Below, one piece after another: positions 17,206-26,125 of a stretch of 64,000 nucleotides of DNA. Numbering within the stretch: position 1 is the first letter of the stretch; each line of letters starts with the position of its first letter. A program made the translations under genes and the position numbers. The DNA comes from Spirosoma taeanense (lineage in GTDB: Bacteria > Bacteroidota > Bacteroidia > Cytophagales > Spirosomataceae): NCBI RefSeq assembly GCF_013127955.1, contig NZ_CP053435.1:4464001-4528000 (forward strand), written 5' to 3'. The notes under the pieces are model-generated. The model saw nothing but the letters and a program-made list of their open reading frames with translations. It had not been told where the DNA came from and made no database searches.

Positions 17206-17512
17206 TTAGTTGACCCGGTAACTAACAAAGGCAATCGTTCGGCTATCGGAGCTCCACGACGGTACGCTGATCGTACCCTGACTACCGTAAAACACCAGAG
17301 GAATGTCTTTAATGGCTTTGGTTTTAAGGTCCATCAGGCGCAGCTTAACGTTTTACCGAACAGATGACTTTGCTTTTCATCGGACGTGTAGGCAATGTAC
17401 ACAATCCAGTTGTTATCGGGTGCGGGATGGGCAAACCAATTCGAATTTTCGTCAAACGTCAACTGTTCGGGCTTTGACCCACCGGCCAGATTTGCATATG
17501 CCCGGATGTATT
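17206..17512 (-). pseudogene. Degraded 3' end of a TolB/PD40 beta-propeller protein
   Basis: On the minus strand three frames together spell a TolB-like C-terminus. First comes NTSGHMQIW (about 17512-17486), then, after a frame change, GGSKPEQLTFDENSNW and PAPDNNWIVYIAYTSD. After a second change near 17345, VKLRLMDLKTKAIKD and SQGTISVPSWSSDSRTIAF follow, to TAA 17206-17208. These are classic PD40 repeat sequences (DGKWIVY-like, PSWSPDS-like). At least two frameshifts and no upstream part make it a relic. Directly upstream (about 17591-17512) another short open piece ends in a stop (ACDVPVQTELQILNHWLKNT); its family is unknown. Confidence 0.8.
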
Positions 17513-17611
17513 CAGGTATTTTTCAGCCAATGATTCAAAATTTGCAACTCGGTTTGAACAGGAACGTCGCAGGCTAGCTTTCTTATTCTATCACCCCTTT
17601 AAAATCTAAAT

Positions 17612-17647
17612 CCCTGCCCGTCAATCAGCGCTGATTGACGGGCAGGG
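17612..17647 (-). terminator. Perfect 36-bp palindrome, former SusD terminator
   Basis: The arms 17612-17629 and 17630-17647 pair fully without a spacer. On the minus strand it is followed by a T-rich run. It is nearly the same as the hairpin after the intact SusD gene at 34114-34157 (CCTGYCCGTCAATC core), and lies at the same distance from a SusD-type stop codon. Confidence 0.8.
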
Positions 17648-17669
17648 TTTGGCTCTAATTCACCGACTA

Positions 17670-17708
17670 TTACTTATCCCACCAGACGGCCTGGTAGATG
17701 TCGCTGAT
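17670..17708 (-). pseudogene. Last 12 codons of a SusD gene (relic)
   Basis: The minus strand reads ISDIYQAVWWDK and stop (TAA at 17670-17672). The last 11 residues, SDIYQAVWWDK, are the same as the C-terminus of the intact SusD encoded at 34177-35553. The DNA match extends through the spacer (CTCTAATTCACC) and the terminator, roughly 17609-17708 against 34115-34205 with a few substitutions. Upstream of the match nothing SusD-like remains: the frame is open but reads unrelated residues. So only the tail of a second SusD copy survives, by deletion or recombination. Confidence 0.75.
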
Positions 17709-17782
17709 TTGGTGGGCTTCAGTACTCAATATGGATAAGTGTGGTATATAGCATGATCTTCTATCATTACACTTGAGCGGAT

Positions 17783-18439
17783 CTAGCTATTTTTCGGAGT
17801 GACCTTCCTGCTTTTAGTCAGGAAGTTAAAAATGAGTTGCCGCCACTGCTTCTGTAGCTGTTGTATTCGTGTACTTAGACTTTTCTTAATTTCCTCGATC
17901 AACATACGGGAAATGGCAATGGGAAACCGGAAGACAACTAGTTGGGCATGAGCGTAATAAAGCTGAGCGTTTTTCAACTGTCCATTCACCTCAATAGTTT
18001 CCTGAAACAACAGATGGCAAAGGAGCGTTCGCTGCCGCCGGGCTACTTTCGCTTCAAAACTACCCCCGAGAATTGTCGTGTTAGCTAGCCAGGACTGCCA
18101 GGTAACTGCTTTTAGAACACTCTGTAGATACAATTCTGCCTTTGCAAAAACTGGGAAAGGCCGATCGCGCGCGTGCCAGATGCAGGTAACCTCGGTTACA
18201 TTGTTTAGCTGGTGCGACCGCAGTAACTCCTGTCCGAAAGCTTCGGAAAAATGTTCCAGATAACGAAGCGGCAGTGTACGGTTAATAATAAATCCAGCTA
18301 CTAAATGGTCATTCAGATAACAGCCCCATACTTCGCTATTCTGAAGATAATCCGTTTTGATAGACGTGCCATTGTTTTTCAGGAATGCGTTCCGGAAGAT
18401 TATCCGGTCAGTGTTGGTCAATAAGCGTTTTGTTTTCAT
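17783..18439 (-). CDS. Unknown protein, 218 residues
   Basis: I do not recognise a family with confidence. There is no signal peptide or membrane helix. The N-terminal half has a pattern loosely like acetyltransferase-type folds (WGCYLNDHLVAGFIIN, then LRYLEHF). The C-terminal part (from about 165) is helical and basic (IEEIKKSLSTRIQQLQKQW). Its base composition is more AT-rich than the glycosidase genes. It is divergent from the response-regulator gene. An imperfect dyad GATTCGG / CCGAATC lies just upstream of its ATG (about 18443-18466), a possible regulatory site. Confidence 0.6.
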   Translation of the reverse strand: MKTKRLLTNTDRIIFRNAFLKNNGTSIKTDYLQNSEVWGCYLNDHLVAGFIINRTLPLRYLEHFSEAFGQELLRSHQLNNVTEVTCIWHARDRPFPVFAKAELYLQSVLKAVTWQSWLANTTILGGSFEAKVARRQRTLLCHLLFQETIEVNGQLKNAQLYYAHAQLVVFRFPIAISRMLIEEIKKSLSTRIQQLQKQWRQLIFNFLTKSRKVTPKNS

Positions 18440-18617
18440 TAGATTCGGAGGTTTACCCCCGAATCCGGCACTTTAAAAAGTACCCCCCTTTAATATATTT
18501 TACCTCGTTACTGCTATACCTAACCGTAATTCCTGATTACTTTGGAACCATGGAAAATGAGGCCAATATCACTTTGCTTCATTGATAAACAATGGTTTAC
18601 GAAGTTGTTACCAATTT

Positions 18618-19274
18618 ATGGATAAGGTGAAATCAGTGCTGATAGCAGAGGATTTTCCACTAATGACAGCGAGTATTAAACGAATTCTGTATGATATTAA
18701 TCCAGAGTATGATGTGCAATGCGTTAGCCGATTAGCAGAGGCAGAAAAAATGTTGCTCAGGCAATCATTTGATCTATTAATCGCCGATGTTCAGTTATTT
18801 GACGAAAAACAAGCGGGTCTTCGACTAGTAACTCTTGCCCGCCAACAACACCCAGCTATTCGATCGGTGATCTATACACAGTTTGATGATGCCGAGGTAG
18901 TACAGGCAGGTGTTCTGGCAGGGGCAAATGGCTACGTGGTCAAATACGAAACTGAGGCCCAACTTCGCCTGGTATTGCAGGCCGTAGTAGATGGAGAGGA
19001 ATACTTATCCCCGGCTGTTGCCCGAACGCTGATCCAGTTGCAACAAAGACGAGTAGACGCTGATGGGCAGTCTAATGAATTGAAAGCGCTTACCCTCGAT
19101 GAGTTGGCTATTATTAAATTAGTGGCGGAGGATATGCCCAAGAAAGAGATAGCAGCTCAGATGAACCTCTCACCGTCAGCTATTTATGCTCAGGTCAAGC
19201 GAATTGCCGAAAAAATTGGTGTTGTCGGCGATGTAGGCATTGCCTTATTTGCCCGTAAGAATGGGCTGATCTGA
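18618..19274 (+). CDS. NarL/FixJ-type response regulator (receiver + LuxR HTH)
   Basis: This regulator is 218 residues from ATG 18618. A TTG at 18582 would add 12 residues with no receiver character. The receiver domain (1-125) has its acidic pocket (IAEDF), phospho-acceptor Asp in LLIADVQL, Thr in VIYTQFDD and Lys in GYVVKYE, so it should be phosphorylatable. The C-terminal helix-turn-helix (about 155-215: LTLDELAIIKLVAEDMPKKE, MNLSPSAIYAQVKRIAEKI) is GerE/LuxR-like. The 7TMR-DISM kinase gene is convergent with it (30-base overlap of 3' ends) and is the likely partner. TTACTTTG at about 18535-18542 is one base off the TAnnTTTG promoter box. Confidence 0.88.
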   Translation: MDKVKSVLIAEDFPLMTASIKRILYDINPEYDVQCVSRLAEAEKMLLRQSFDLLIADVQLFDEKQAGLRLVTLARQQHPAIRSVIYTQFDDAEVVQAGVLAGANGYVVKYETEAQLRLVLQAVVDGEEYLSPAVARTLIQLQQRRVDADGQSNELKALTLDELAIIKLVAEDMPKKEIAAQMNLSPSAIYAQVKRIAEKIGVVGDVGIALFARKNGLI

Positions 19275-21095
19275 CAGCGGAATCTGAACAACTACTTTCA
19301 TTCCACGATCACGGAGCCGATGCGTTTCATAGGTGCCACCAATGCGAGTCAGTCGCTTCCTAATTGTATCTAATCCCATGCCTCCTGCAGACGAACCCAC
19401 CGGCTGAATGAAGCCAATGCCGTCGTCGCGGCATTCGGTTATAACAAGGTTCTGTTGGATACAAACGTATAGACTCGCTTCTGTTGCCTGCGCGTGTTTT
19501 ATTATGTTATTGACCAATTCAACGCAGACATAGTATAATTCAAACTGAACCTTCAAAGGCAGTTTATCTTCATCACCTGTTATTAACAACAAAAACGAGA
19601 CAGTTTCCGTCTGATTAGCCCGGTCTATCAATTTTTGCAGAGCAATAGCCAATCCCTGATTCAGGAGTGTTTCGGGCGTTGCGGAATATGCCCAGTTACG
19701 TACCATCGAGTAGCTGTCAAAAGCCTGGCTGTAGAGCATCTTGATGGTTTGCCCCGAAATAGGCTGATCAGGCGAAAGCCGCTCAATGGTTTTCAAGAGC
19801 AGAAGCAGGTTATTCCCCGCTTCGTGGTGTAGCCGCAGGGCTACCAAGTTGAGTTCCTCGGCACGCCCTTCGGTAAATGCAGTCCTGGCCTTTTCGGAAA
19901 AGTATATAGTATTTCTCTGCTCCTGTCGCAAGGCAAAAGCAACACCAAACGACATTAGAATGATTTCCAGAATGGAACCGAGGTTACCCGTATAATGTAC
20001 AGCGAAGTCGTCACCGGGTAAGATACCTGCCCGATTGATTGAAAACAGGACTCCTCCACCAATGAAGCATATAAGTGAATACAAATAAAAATGAGTATAG
20101 ATATGGCCCGCCCGCAATTTTCGGAAACCAACAACAACCAGAAAACCAGCCGTAGGTAGAAATTGGCAAATAGCGATGAAGTTACGAGACAGTCCAGGAA
20201 CAAAGAACAGAAGCAACCATAAACAAATGATGTACCCAGCTATTAAAGCTGTACTAATCTTCGCTCGTTTGGATTCTAACCTAAAACCGAATACGTAACT
20301 ATAGAAGTTAACAAATGCGAGCAGGGTAACGGTAAAAAATAGGTTCAGGCCATTTTGGATCAGCCATCTCAAACCGGGCCATAAATATTGCTGAGCTGGA
20401 CTCAGCCCCCGGTTAATCTCGAATAAAAAATACGTAGCTAGATACAGGCTCAGATAAGCATAAGCGGTTTGCCTGGTAAACATCCATAGTAACAGGTGGT
20501 ACAAAAAGCCAGTTAACAACAACCCGTAATAAATACCCCATAGCAGGACGGCAAGCTGGTCATGTTGTTTGTAAACGAATAGGGTTGACAGATACATCGG
20601 AAAAAACGCCTGGCCTCCGTAGGGTACCATTCGTACGTACACCGTTGCTACTTTACCCTGACCGACGCGTAACAGAAATGCGTAGCCAGCACTGGCCAGC
20701 TGTTGCTTACGTGAATAGATAAAATCCCCGCCCCACTGCGGTAGGACCCGACCTCCGGGATCGATCACATATACCTCAATCTGACCCATGCCTCGCAGAG
20801 CTTGCTCAAACACCCACAGGCTGTCGCGTGAGAGATTGCGCACGCTGAAGCGAAACCAGAATGCAGCATTTCGAAAGCCGAAGTTGGGAGCCTTTTGGTG
20901 AGTTGAGATAAACCGGTTGCGGTACAGTCTTGAACGAACATCGCTTAACGAGAGCTGGTACGTCGAATCCTCCACATACTCAACCCACTGGCCTATGGAC
21001 AGTCGACCCGTTGAATCGGTTAGTGGCACAGAAGCCGCGACCGACTTAATTGATACCAACAGGAGCAGCCAGCAGGCCAATTTGATAAAGGCCAT
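19245..21095 (-). CDS. 7TMR-DISM sensor histidine kinase
   Basis: This 616-residue membrane kinase has a signal peptide (to about residue 22). An extracellular 7TMR-DISMED2-like beta domain follows (about 30-170; NFGFRNAAFWFRFSVRNLS, YVRMVPYGGQAFFPM). Seven transmembrane helices occupy about 180-385. The cytoplasmic kinase part has LRLHHEAGNNLL, the HisKA_3-like phospho-His segment. The ATPase domain has the N-box ELVNNIIKHA, G1 box DDGIGF and G2 box GGMGLDTI. All catalytic boxes look intact. The DISM domain usually senses carbohydrates or other small ligands. It is convergent with the response-regulator gene, with which it shares 30 bases at the 3' end. Confidence 0.9.
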   Translation of the reverse strand: MAFIKLACWLLLLVSIKSVAASVPLTDSTGRLSIGQWVEYVEDSTYQLSLSDVRSRLYRNRFISTHQKAPNFGFRNAAFWFRFSVRNLSRDSLWVFEQALRGMGQIEVYVIDPGGRVLPQWGGDFIYSRKQQLASAGYAFLLRVGQGKVATVYVRMVPYGGQAFFPMYLSTLFVYKQHDQLAVLLWGIYYGLLLTGFLYHLLLWMFTRQTAYAYLSLYLATYFLFEINRGLSPAQQYLWPGLRWLIQNGLNLFFTVTLLAFVNFYSYVFGFRLESKRAKISTALIAGYIICLWLLLFFVPGLSRNFIAICQFLPTAGFLVVVGFRKLRAGHIYTHFYLYSLICFIGGGVLFSINRAGILPGDDFAVHYTGNLGSILEIILMSFGVAFALRQEQRNTIYFSEKARTAFTEGRAEELNLVALRLHHEAGNNLLLLLKTIERLSPDQPISGQTIKMLYSQAFDSYSMVRNWAYSATPETLLNQGLAIALQKLIDRANQTETVSFLLLITGDEDKLPLKVQFELYYVCVELVNNIIKHAQATEASLYVCIQQNLVITECRDDGIGFIQPVGSSAGGMGLDTIRKRLTRIGGTYETHRLRDRGMKVVVQIPLSDQPILTGK

Positions 21096-21522
21096 TCGAG
21101 TGAATCATAAATACATAGCAAAGTACGGCATCCAGCTCCACAGGCTCGAAGAAAATTTCCAGAAGTAAGATCAAAAGACAGGAAATTTTCCAATTGGCTA
21201 CTCCACAAACTGCTGTTTTTCAGCAGCGTAAATTATTGCCCCTTCCCATTTTTGTCAGGTCAAACAGCCGCTTTCCATTTGTATCCACACCAGCTTCTCA
21301 ACCTATTCTCTTTTAGTATTAGTAGCCTTAGCCTATGTACATATTGTAATTAATAGTAAGCTAAACCCACTTGTAATTTCAAAAAACGGCTTACTAGATA
21401 AAAGAAAACCAATCTATGTACCCTACTGACCAAAGCGTCTCCTGGCAGAGGATATACTAGTCACTCATGAGTCACCAATTTCACCCATACCTCGTAAACG
21501 ATCACTTTATAGCTACTACGCA
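21096..21522. other. 427-base intergenic region, AT-rich, divergent
   Basis: There is no supported gene. It separates the kinase gene (minus) and the secreted-protein gene (plus), so it should hold both promoters. A dyad TAGTAAGC (21354-21361) / GCTTACTA (21389-21396) is the only clear symmetric element. No full TAnnTTTG box was found. Confidence 0.4.
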
Positions 21523-22212
21523 ATGAAACTATTATTTGTAAGTCTGCTGGTCACCAGCTTAGTAATTACTGCCGTTCATGCACAACAGTTTTTGCCCGAA
21601 ATGGAATTTTTGTCCATGCAGAAGCCAGGGTATTTAATTACCAAAGATGGACAGCGTTTAACGGTCATACTTGAGAAAATTCGTCGTAAGAAAGGCGCTA
21701 TCGAAGGGCTTACTGTCAAAACAGCCGATGGAAAGTCAGTCGAATATAACGCTGCCGACCTACAGGAAATGGGCTTTCCACCCGCCGATGCCGCTAAGGG
21801 CATTGCCGCACTAGAATCGGTAGGATCAGTCTACCGAGCCAAGAATTCGAACATGAATGAAATCAAGCGGGATATGGTCAATTTCTATCATGAATATCTG
21901 AGTGATCAGCAGCGCGATGTATTACTTCAACTGTTGAATCCCGGCTTTGACAATAAGATCCGGGTTTATCATGATCCGGCAGCAGGCCAAACGTCTGGAG
22001 TTGGTTTCGGACCTGTGATGATTACCGGTGGCCTTGACAAGTCCTATTACATACGAAAAAACAACGTAGCATACCGGTTGCGGAAAGGGGAATACGAATC
22101 CAAATTCAAGGAGTTGTACGCTGATTGTCCAGCGTTAGCTACCAAGTATCCTGCTTCCGCCTGGCGGGATTTTGTCCGGCATGTCTACGACTACGACCAG
22201 GCCTGCCATTGA
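21523..22212 (+). CDS. Secreted protein of unknown function
   Basis: This 229-residue protein has a clear signal peptide (VSLLVTSLVITAVHAQ). No known domain is recognised. The mature part begins with a strand-rich segment (GYLITKDGQRLTVILEKIRRKKG) that looks like a small beta-barrel 'no-catalysis' domain often seen in Bacteroidota envelope proteins. A charged region and a C-terminus with three Cys-poor helices follow. It opens the plus-strand run of envelope genes that continues to 31.4 kb. Confidence 0.65.
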   Translation: MKLLFVSLLVTSLVITAVHAQQFLPEMEFLSMQKPGYLITKDGQRLTVILEKIRRKKGAIEGLTVKTADGKSVEYNAADLQEMGFPPADAAKGIAALESVGSVYRAKNSNMNEIKRDMVNFYHEYLSDQQRDVLLQLLNPGFDNKIRVYHDPAAGQTSGVGFGPVMITGGLDKSYYIRKNNVAYRLRKGEYESKFKELYADCPALATKYPASAWRDFVRHVYDYDQACH

Positions 22213-22293
22213 TAAAGCTCCCGTACTGTATAGTACGACTAAATCCATTTCCCCGCAAAATTTATCAACCACTTTTATAAACCTTCATCCTTT

Positions 22294-23982
22294 ATGCAAC
22301 CACGATTACTTCTTCAGTTGGGATCAATCCGATTAAGTGTATGGATGCAATCTCATCCGGCTGCATTATTGCTAAAGGTGGCATTCCTGTGCCTGATCTT
22401 CTCTAGCTGTAACAAAGAAAATAAGCCCCCAAGGCAACCTCCCGTCGCTAAAGTCACTAGTGTAACTCAGACGGCCGTACTAAATAAAGCGGTTGTTCTC
22501 GACGCATCAACGTCAAGCGATCCTCAGCAGAAAAGCCTGACTTACACCTGGACAATCAAAACCAAGCCCGCCGACAGTAAAGCGGTAATTACCAACCCGA
22601 ACAACATGGTGGCGGAGTTTACGCCCGATAAGCCCGGCATCTATGTGCTGGTATTGACGGTGACTAACAGCGATGGACAAACTTCTTCAATGGAAGTGAC
22701 AATTACAGTGGCGTTGCCAGGTAGCCCGCCAAATGTCAACGCGGGAGTATCAACCACCGTTTCGACCGGCCGTAAGGTGACGCTAGATGGATCAAAATCA
22801 AGCGATCCAGATGGCGACCGACTAACTTACAACTGGACTATCAAAGCCAAACCAACGGGCAGTAATCCTACTTTGGCCAATGCCGATAAAGCAGTAGCCG
22901 AGTTAACTCCCGATGGTTTAGGCACCTACGTCATGACCTTAACCGTATCGGATGGTGTCTGGCCAGCGGTCACGGCCGACGTTACTGTAACAGTAACGGT
23001 GCCTGTAGTTCGCGTAACTACGGGAAGCTGGACAGTTGCCGATGGAACTGGCGGGGGCAACGACTACACGCCCCGTAATCACTTCTACACGTTCGAGGTA
23101 GTTACCAACAATCAGCCCGTTTCTCTGACGCTGACCTCACCAGATATCAACGTGGGACTTTACGTCTATAATCCGAACGGAGAGGAAATTGGCCGGTCAG
23201 GATTCGGACGTAATCAGACGGAAGATGTGATTGTAAATTCCGGAAAATACAAGATTATGGTTTGTTCAGGCCGACGATACGACATTGGTGCATATACCTT
23301 AAAAGGACGCGGTTTAAGCGCAGACTTCGTCCGTGTAGCGGCCTTACGCGCCAAAGCAACTGAAGTAACGTTTGGGCCGGAAGGCGGGGGCGGGAATGAG
23401 TATACACCTCGTAATCACTACTATACGTTCGACGTAGTAGCCGATAATTCGTATACCGATCTTGATATACAGTCGGGGGAGACGACCCTCTGGATGACAT
23501 TGTTTGGACCTTCGGGCGCCGAGGTCCGCTACTCTGGTGTGGGGACACCCAATCATTTAAATGAGAAGCTCAACAAAGGCACCTATGGTTTCTGGCTTGG
23601 TTCAGGCAGACGGGATGCGATCAGTAAGTATACCCTAGATATATTCGGCCAGGTACAAAATCTGAAACAATATGTGTTCGAGTCATCGATTCTGAAAGAT
23701 GAGTACAGAGGCAAAAACGCTGCGACAACGTATACACTAAACGTAACGGATAATAACACCCTTATTGATGTTTCGCTTCGTTCGCCAGATATCAGGGGCT
23801 ATTTCAACGTGTATAACCCTAACGGAGAAGAGATCGGTTACTCTGGCAGTGGAAATTACGTGGCTCTGATCCGGGCTACCACTAAAGGGCAATATAAGAT
23901 TGTAGTGACGCCCCTTGACAGTGGTATCGGCAAATACACCCTTTCTGTTTACGGCAGATTTTCTGACCTGAAAAAGCAGTAA
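22294..23982 (+). CDS. Lipoprotein with two PKD domains and three PPC-like repeats
   Basis: This 562-residue protein has a long N-terminal segment, then a lipobox (LIFSSCNKE). A second Met (22369) does not change this. Two PKD-type Ig domains follow (about 50-140 and 145-235), each with a DASTSSDPQ/DGSKSSDPDGD turn and a TYTWTIK/TYNWTIK strand. Three ~105-residue repeats then follow, each with TPRNHxYTF or TTYTLNV, then a YNPNGEEIG or GPSGAEVRY turn and IGAYTL/ISKYTL/IGKYTL. They resemble pre-peptidase C-terminal (PPC) domains. No catalytic domain is seen. It is probably surface-exposed and adhesive or glycan-binding (inference). Confidence 0.75.
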   Translation: MQPRLLLQLGSIRLSVWMQSHPAALLLKVAFLCLIFSSCNKENKPPRQPPVAKVTSVTQTAVLNKAVVLDASTSSDPQQKSLTYTWTIKTKPADSKAVITNPNNMVAEFTPDKPGIYVLVLTVTNSDGQTSSMEVTITVALPGSPPNVNAGVSTTVSTGRKVTLDGSKSSDPDGDRLTYNWTIKAKPTGSNPTLANADKAVAELTPDGLGTYVMTLTVSDGVWPAVTADVTVTVTVPVVRVTTGSWTVADGTGGGNDYTPRNHFYTFEVVTNNQPVSLTLTSPDINVGLYVYNPNGEEIGRSGFGRNQTEDVIVNSGKYKIMVCSGRRYDIGAYTLKGRGLSADFVRVAALRAKATEVTFGPEGGGGNEYTPRNHYYTFDVVADNSYTDLDIQSGETTLWMTLFGPSGAEVRYSGVGTPNHLNEKLNKGTYGFWLGSGRRDAISKYTLDIFGQVQNLKQYVFESSILKDEYRGKNAATTYTLNVTDNNTLIDVSLRSPDIRGYFNVYNPNGEEIGYSGSGNYVALIRATTKGQYKIVVTPLDSGIGKYTLSVYGRFSDLKKQ

Positions 23983-23993
23983 TAAACAAACTG

Positions 23994-24027
23994 TTCGGGT
24001 GGGTTGAGCTAGCTCGCCCGCCCGAGC
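23994..24027 (+). terminator. Hairpin after the PKD/PPC lipoprotein gene
   Basis: The arms TCGGGTGGGTTGAGCT (from 23995) and AGCTCGCCCGCCCGA (to 24025) pair with G-U and one bulge. CTGCTTTTG follows. It lies between stop 23982 and the OmpA-like start at 24081, so transcription may be partly uncoupled there. Confidence 0.5.
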
Positions 24028-24080
24028 ACTGCTTTTGATCTTCGCGTCGTTTTTCTTAATCCTTTACCCTTCTTCTGCTT

Positions 24081-25367
24081 ATGACTAAGCTTTACTGGCT
24101 TCTACTAGGTATAGCCCTGCTAGTTAATCCGGCCCGTTCACAGCAACCGCAGTCAACACCCCGCGATTCGGTCGCGCGGATTAACAGCCCGCTTCAACAA
24201 ATTCTCGACTCGTTGCGACAGCGGCCTAATCTGAAAGGGCTGAAAATTAAACTTCAGGACATTAATTTTGAGACAAACTCTTTCCGGCTTACGGCTAGCA
24301 GCGCGGTTTATCTCGATACAATAGCGGCCGTACTCAACAAAATTCCAGCGGTTATCCTCGAAATTGGTGGGCATACCGATAACATCGGGCTACCCCGCAA
24401 TAATCAGGTATTGTCGGAAAATCGCGCCCGGGCCGTGCGTGACCGCCTGATTGGGCCAGGACAGGTAGTGGCCAAACGGATTACGTTTCGGGGCTATGGA
24501 GAAGAGCGGCCCGTTGCGCCCAATACAACGGAGAGCGGCCGGTTGCTGAATCGGCGGGTTGAGATGCAGTTTATTGGTCTCAATACTGAGGTAGTGAACA
24601 AAATCTACCTGCGCAGCGGACAGACCATTTTAGTGCCGCTAGTGTATTTGTCGGATCGGACCATACTCTACAAAACTGGAGAAAATGACCCTCTGCAAGA
24701 AATTCCCTGTGGTAGTGTGCTACGGGTAGAGTTTGCCGACGGCCGGGTGCAACTTATTGACTGCCCGCCTGAACAAACCCCAACGACCATTATCCAACAG
24801 CCGCCTACTGTGCGCAAAGCGTCGCAACTGTACACACAACTACGGGGAGCGGCTGGGTATATGGTTGGAGACCGGCCCAACTGGACCAGTAAAACCGATG
24901 GCTATGCGCACGTCGTTGGTTTCGGTGGGGAGGGCTTAGTAGGATACCGGCTCTCGAACTGGTTTACCGTAGCGCTGCAAACGGGTTACTGGCGTTGGTC
25001 AACTCAGGTTGATTACAAAGAAAGCGCCGAAGGCCCTGTACAGAGTCAGTACTTCAGCGAAGCTACCCAGATTCCATTATTTCTATCCATACCTGTTTAC
25101 TTGACACATTCCGTCCATTTGACTCCCGAAGCAGGCATCAATCTATTGATGATCAAGGCGGGATTTGATTCCAGCCGTGAGAGTTTTTCGGGCCTGCAAA
25201 TCGGCTATGGCGGAGCGATAGGTTACACCACTAACCGTAGTAAACGCGTGTGGACTGACTTAAGCTTGTTTTACCGAGCCCACCAAAAAGCTACCTGGAC
25301 CGGCCAGTATGGCGTTCCACCAATGAATTATGCAGGATTGCGCATTGGCGTCGGCTTCTTATTCTAA
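24081..25367 (+). CDS. OmpA-domain protein followed by a C-terminal outer-membrane-like barrel (reversed order)
   Basis: This 428-residue protein has a signal peptide (LLVNPARSQ). Residues about 55-170 form an OmpA-like peptidoglycan-binding domain (INFETNSFRL, GHTDNIG, LSENRARAVRDRL, GYGEERP, NRRVEM). A ~55-residue beta segment follows (IYLRSGQTILVPLVYLSD). The rest (from about 250) alternates strands typical of small outer-membrane barrels and ends GLRIGVGFLF, a terminal Phe as used for barrel insertion. Canonical OmpA has the barrel first, so the order is inverted. It probably ties the outer membrane to the cell wall. Confidence 0.8.
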   Translation: MTKLYWLLLGIALLVNPARSQQPQSTPRDSVARINSPLQQILDSLRQRPNLKGLKIKLQDINFETNSFRLTASSAVYLDTIAAVLNKIPAVILEIGGHTDNIGLPRNNQVLSENRARAVRDRLIGPGQVVAKRITFRGYGEERPVAPNTTESGRLLNRRVEMQFIGLNTEVVNKIYLRSGQTILVPLVYLSDRTILYKTGENDPLQEIPCGSVLRVEFADGRVQLIDCPPEQTPTTIIQQPPTVRKASQLYTQLRGAAGYMVGDRPNWTSKTDGYAHVVGFGGEGLVGYRLSNWFTVALQTGYWRWSTQVDYKESAEGPVQSQYFSEATQIPLFLSIPVYLTHSVHLTPEAGINLLMIKAGFDSSRESFSGLQIGYGGAIGYTTNRSKRVWTDLSLFYRAHQKATWTGQYGVPPMNYAGLRIGVGFLF

Positions 25368-25388
25368 CTTAATCTTCACACCAGTAGT

Positions 25389-26096
25389 ATGAAAAAAGTA
25401 TTTTTTACAGCGGCCTCTTTGCTATTCTGTCTGGCAGGCTGCACTATAAAACGAGAAGTCATCCAGCCTAACGGCAACGATTTCAGCAGCGCCATTCTAA
25501 AGGCTGTTCCGGCCGAAACCATCGCCAAAATACGTGATCTGGGTGTTCCTGTATACGACGGGCGTACGCCACCCCCGGTAGAAGGCGCGTACTTGATTTC
25601 GCGGTTGTACATGACCAAAAGTACCGTACCGAATGAGCCCGTAAAGCCGGACGGATTTGCTGATCTGAAATTAAAAATTTACAATCAGAATCGTACTGCG
25701 CTGACAGCCTCACTCGACACTAAGGCGGTGGATGGCAGCCGGGTGATTGCCACCTCAACGGGCCAGGGAACGCTGCTTTCCGGCAGCGGTAACTTCTTTT
25801 CACTGTTCATCGTGCTTGAAACCGTGAGGCCCAGCAACGGGAGCCGTAGCCGCACACTGGATGTCTATTCCGGCGAAATAACCCCGACCGGCATCCGCAA
25901 TCTGCAAAGTACGCTGTTTATGCTCAATGACTACGGCGATCCCAACAACGACCTGATTCCGGTGAACACAGGACGGGCGTTCAAAGACAATGATGGATTT
26001 TCGGAGAGTATCAGCAATTTCCGTATAGCTGCCCCCGACGACGAGTCTGGTAGTCAACTCCTGCGCCGGACATTGCTTTCCGCAGATAGCCAGTGA
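25389..26096 (+). CDS. Lipoprotein of unknown function
   Basis: This 235-residue protein has a lipobox (LFCLAGCTIKR). The mature part has strand-rich segments (GAYLISRLYMTKS, FFSLFIVLETVR, LDVYSGEITPTGIRNLQ) and an NDYGDPNNDLIPVNTGRAFKD loop. No family is recognised. It follows the OmpA-like gene by 21 bases and is probably co-transcribed with it and the downstream genes. Confidence 0.7.
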   Translation: MKKVFFTAASLLFCLAGCTIKREVIQPNGNDFSSAILKAVPAETIAKIRDLGVPVYDGRTPPPVEGAYLISRLYMTKSTVPNEPVKPDGFADLKLKIYNQNRTALTASLDTKAVDGSRVIATSTGQGTLLSGSGNFFSLFIVLETVRPSNGSRSRTLDVYSGEITPTGIRNLQSTLFMLNDYGDPNNDLIPVNTGRAFKDNDGFSESISNFRIAAPDDESGSQLLRRTLLSADSQ

Positions 26097-26125
26097 CCTT
26101 TCTGTTGACAAACTCCATAACAGCA

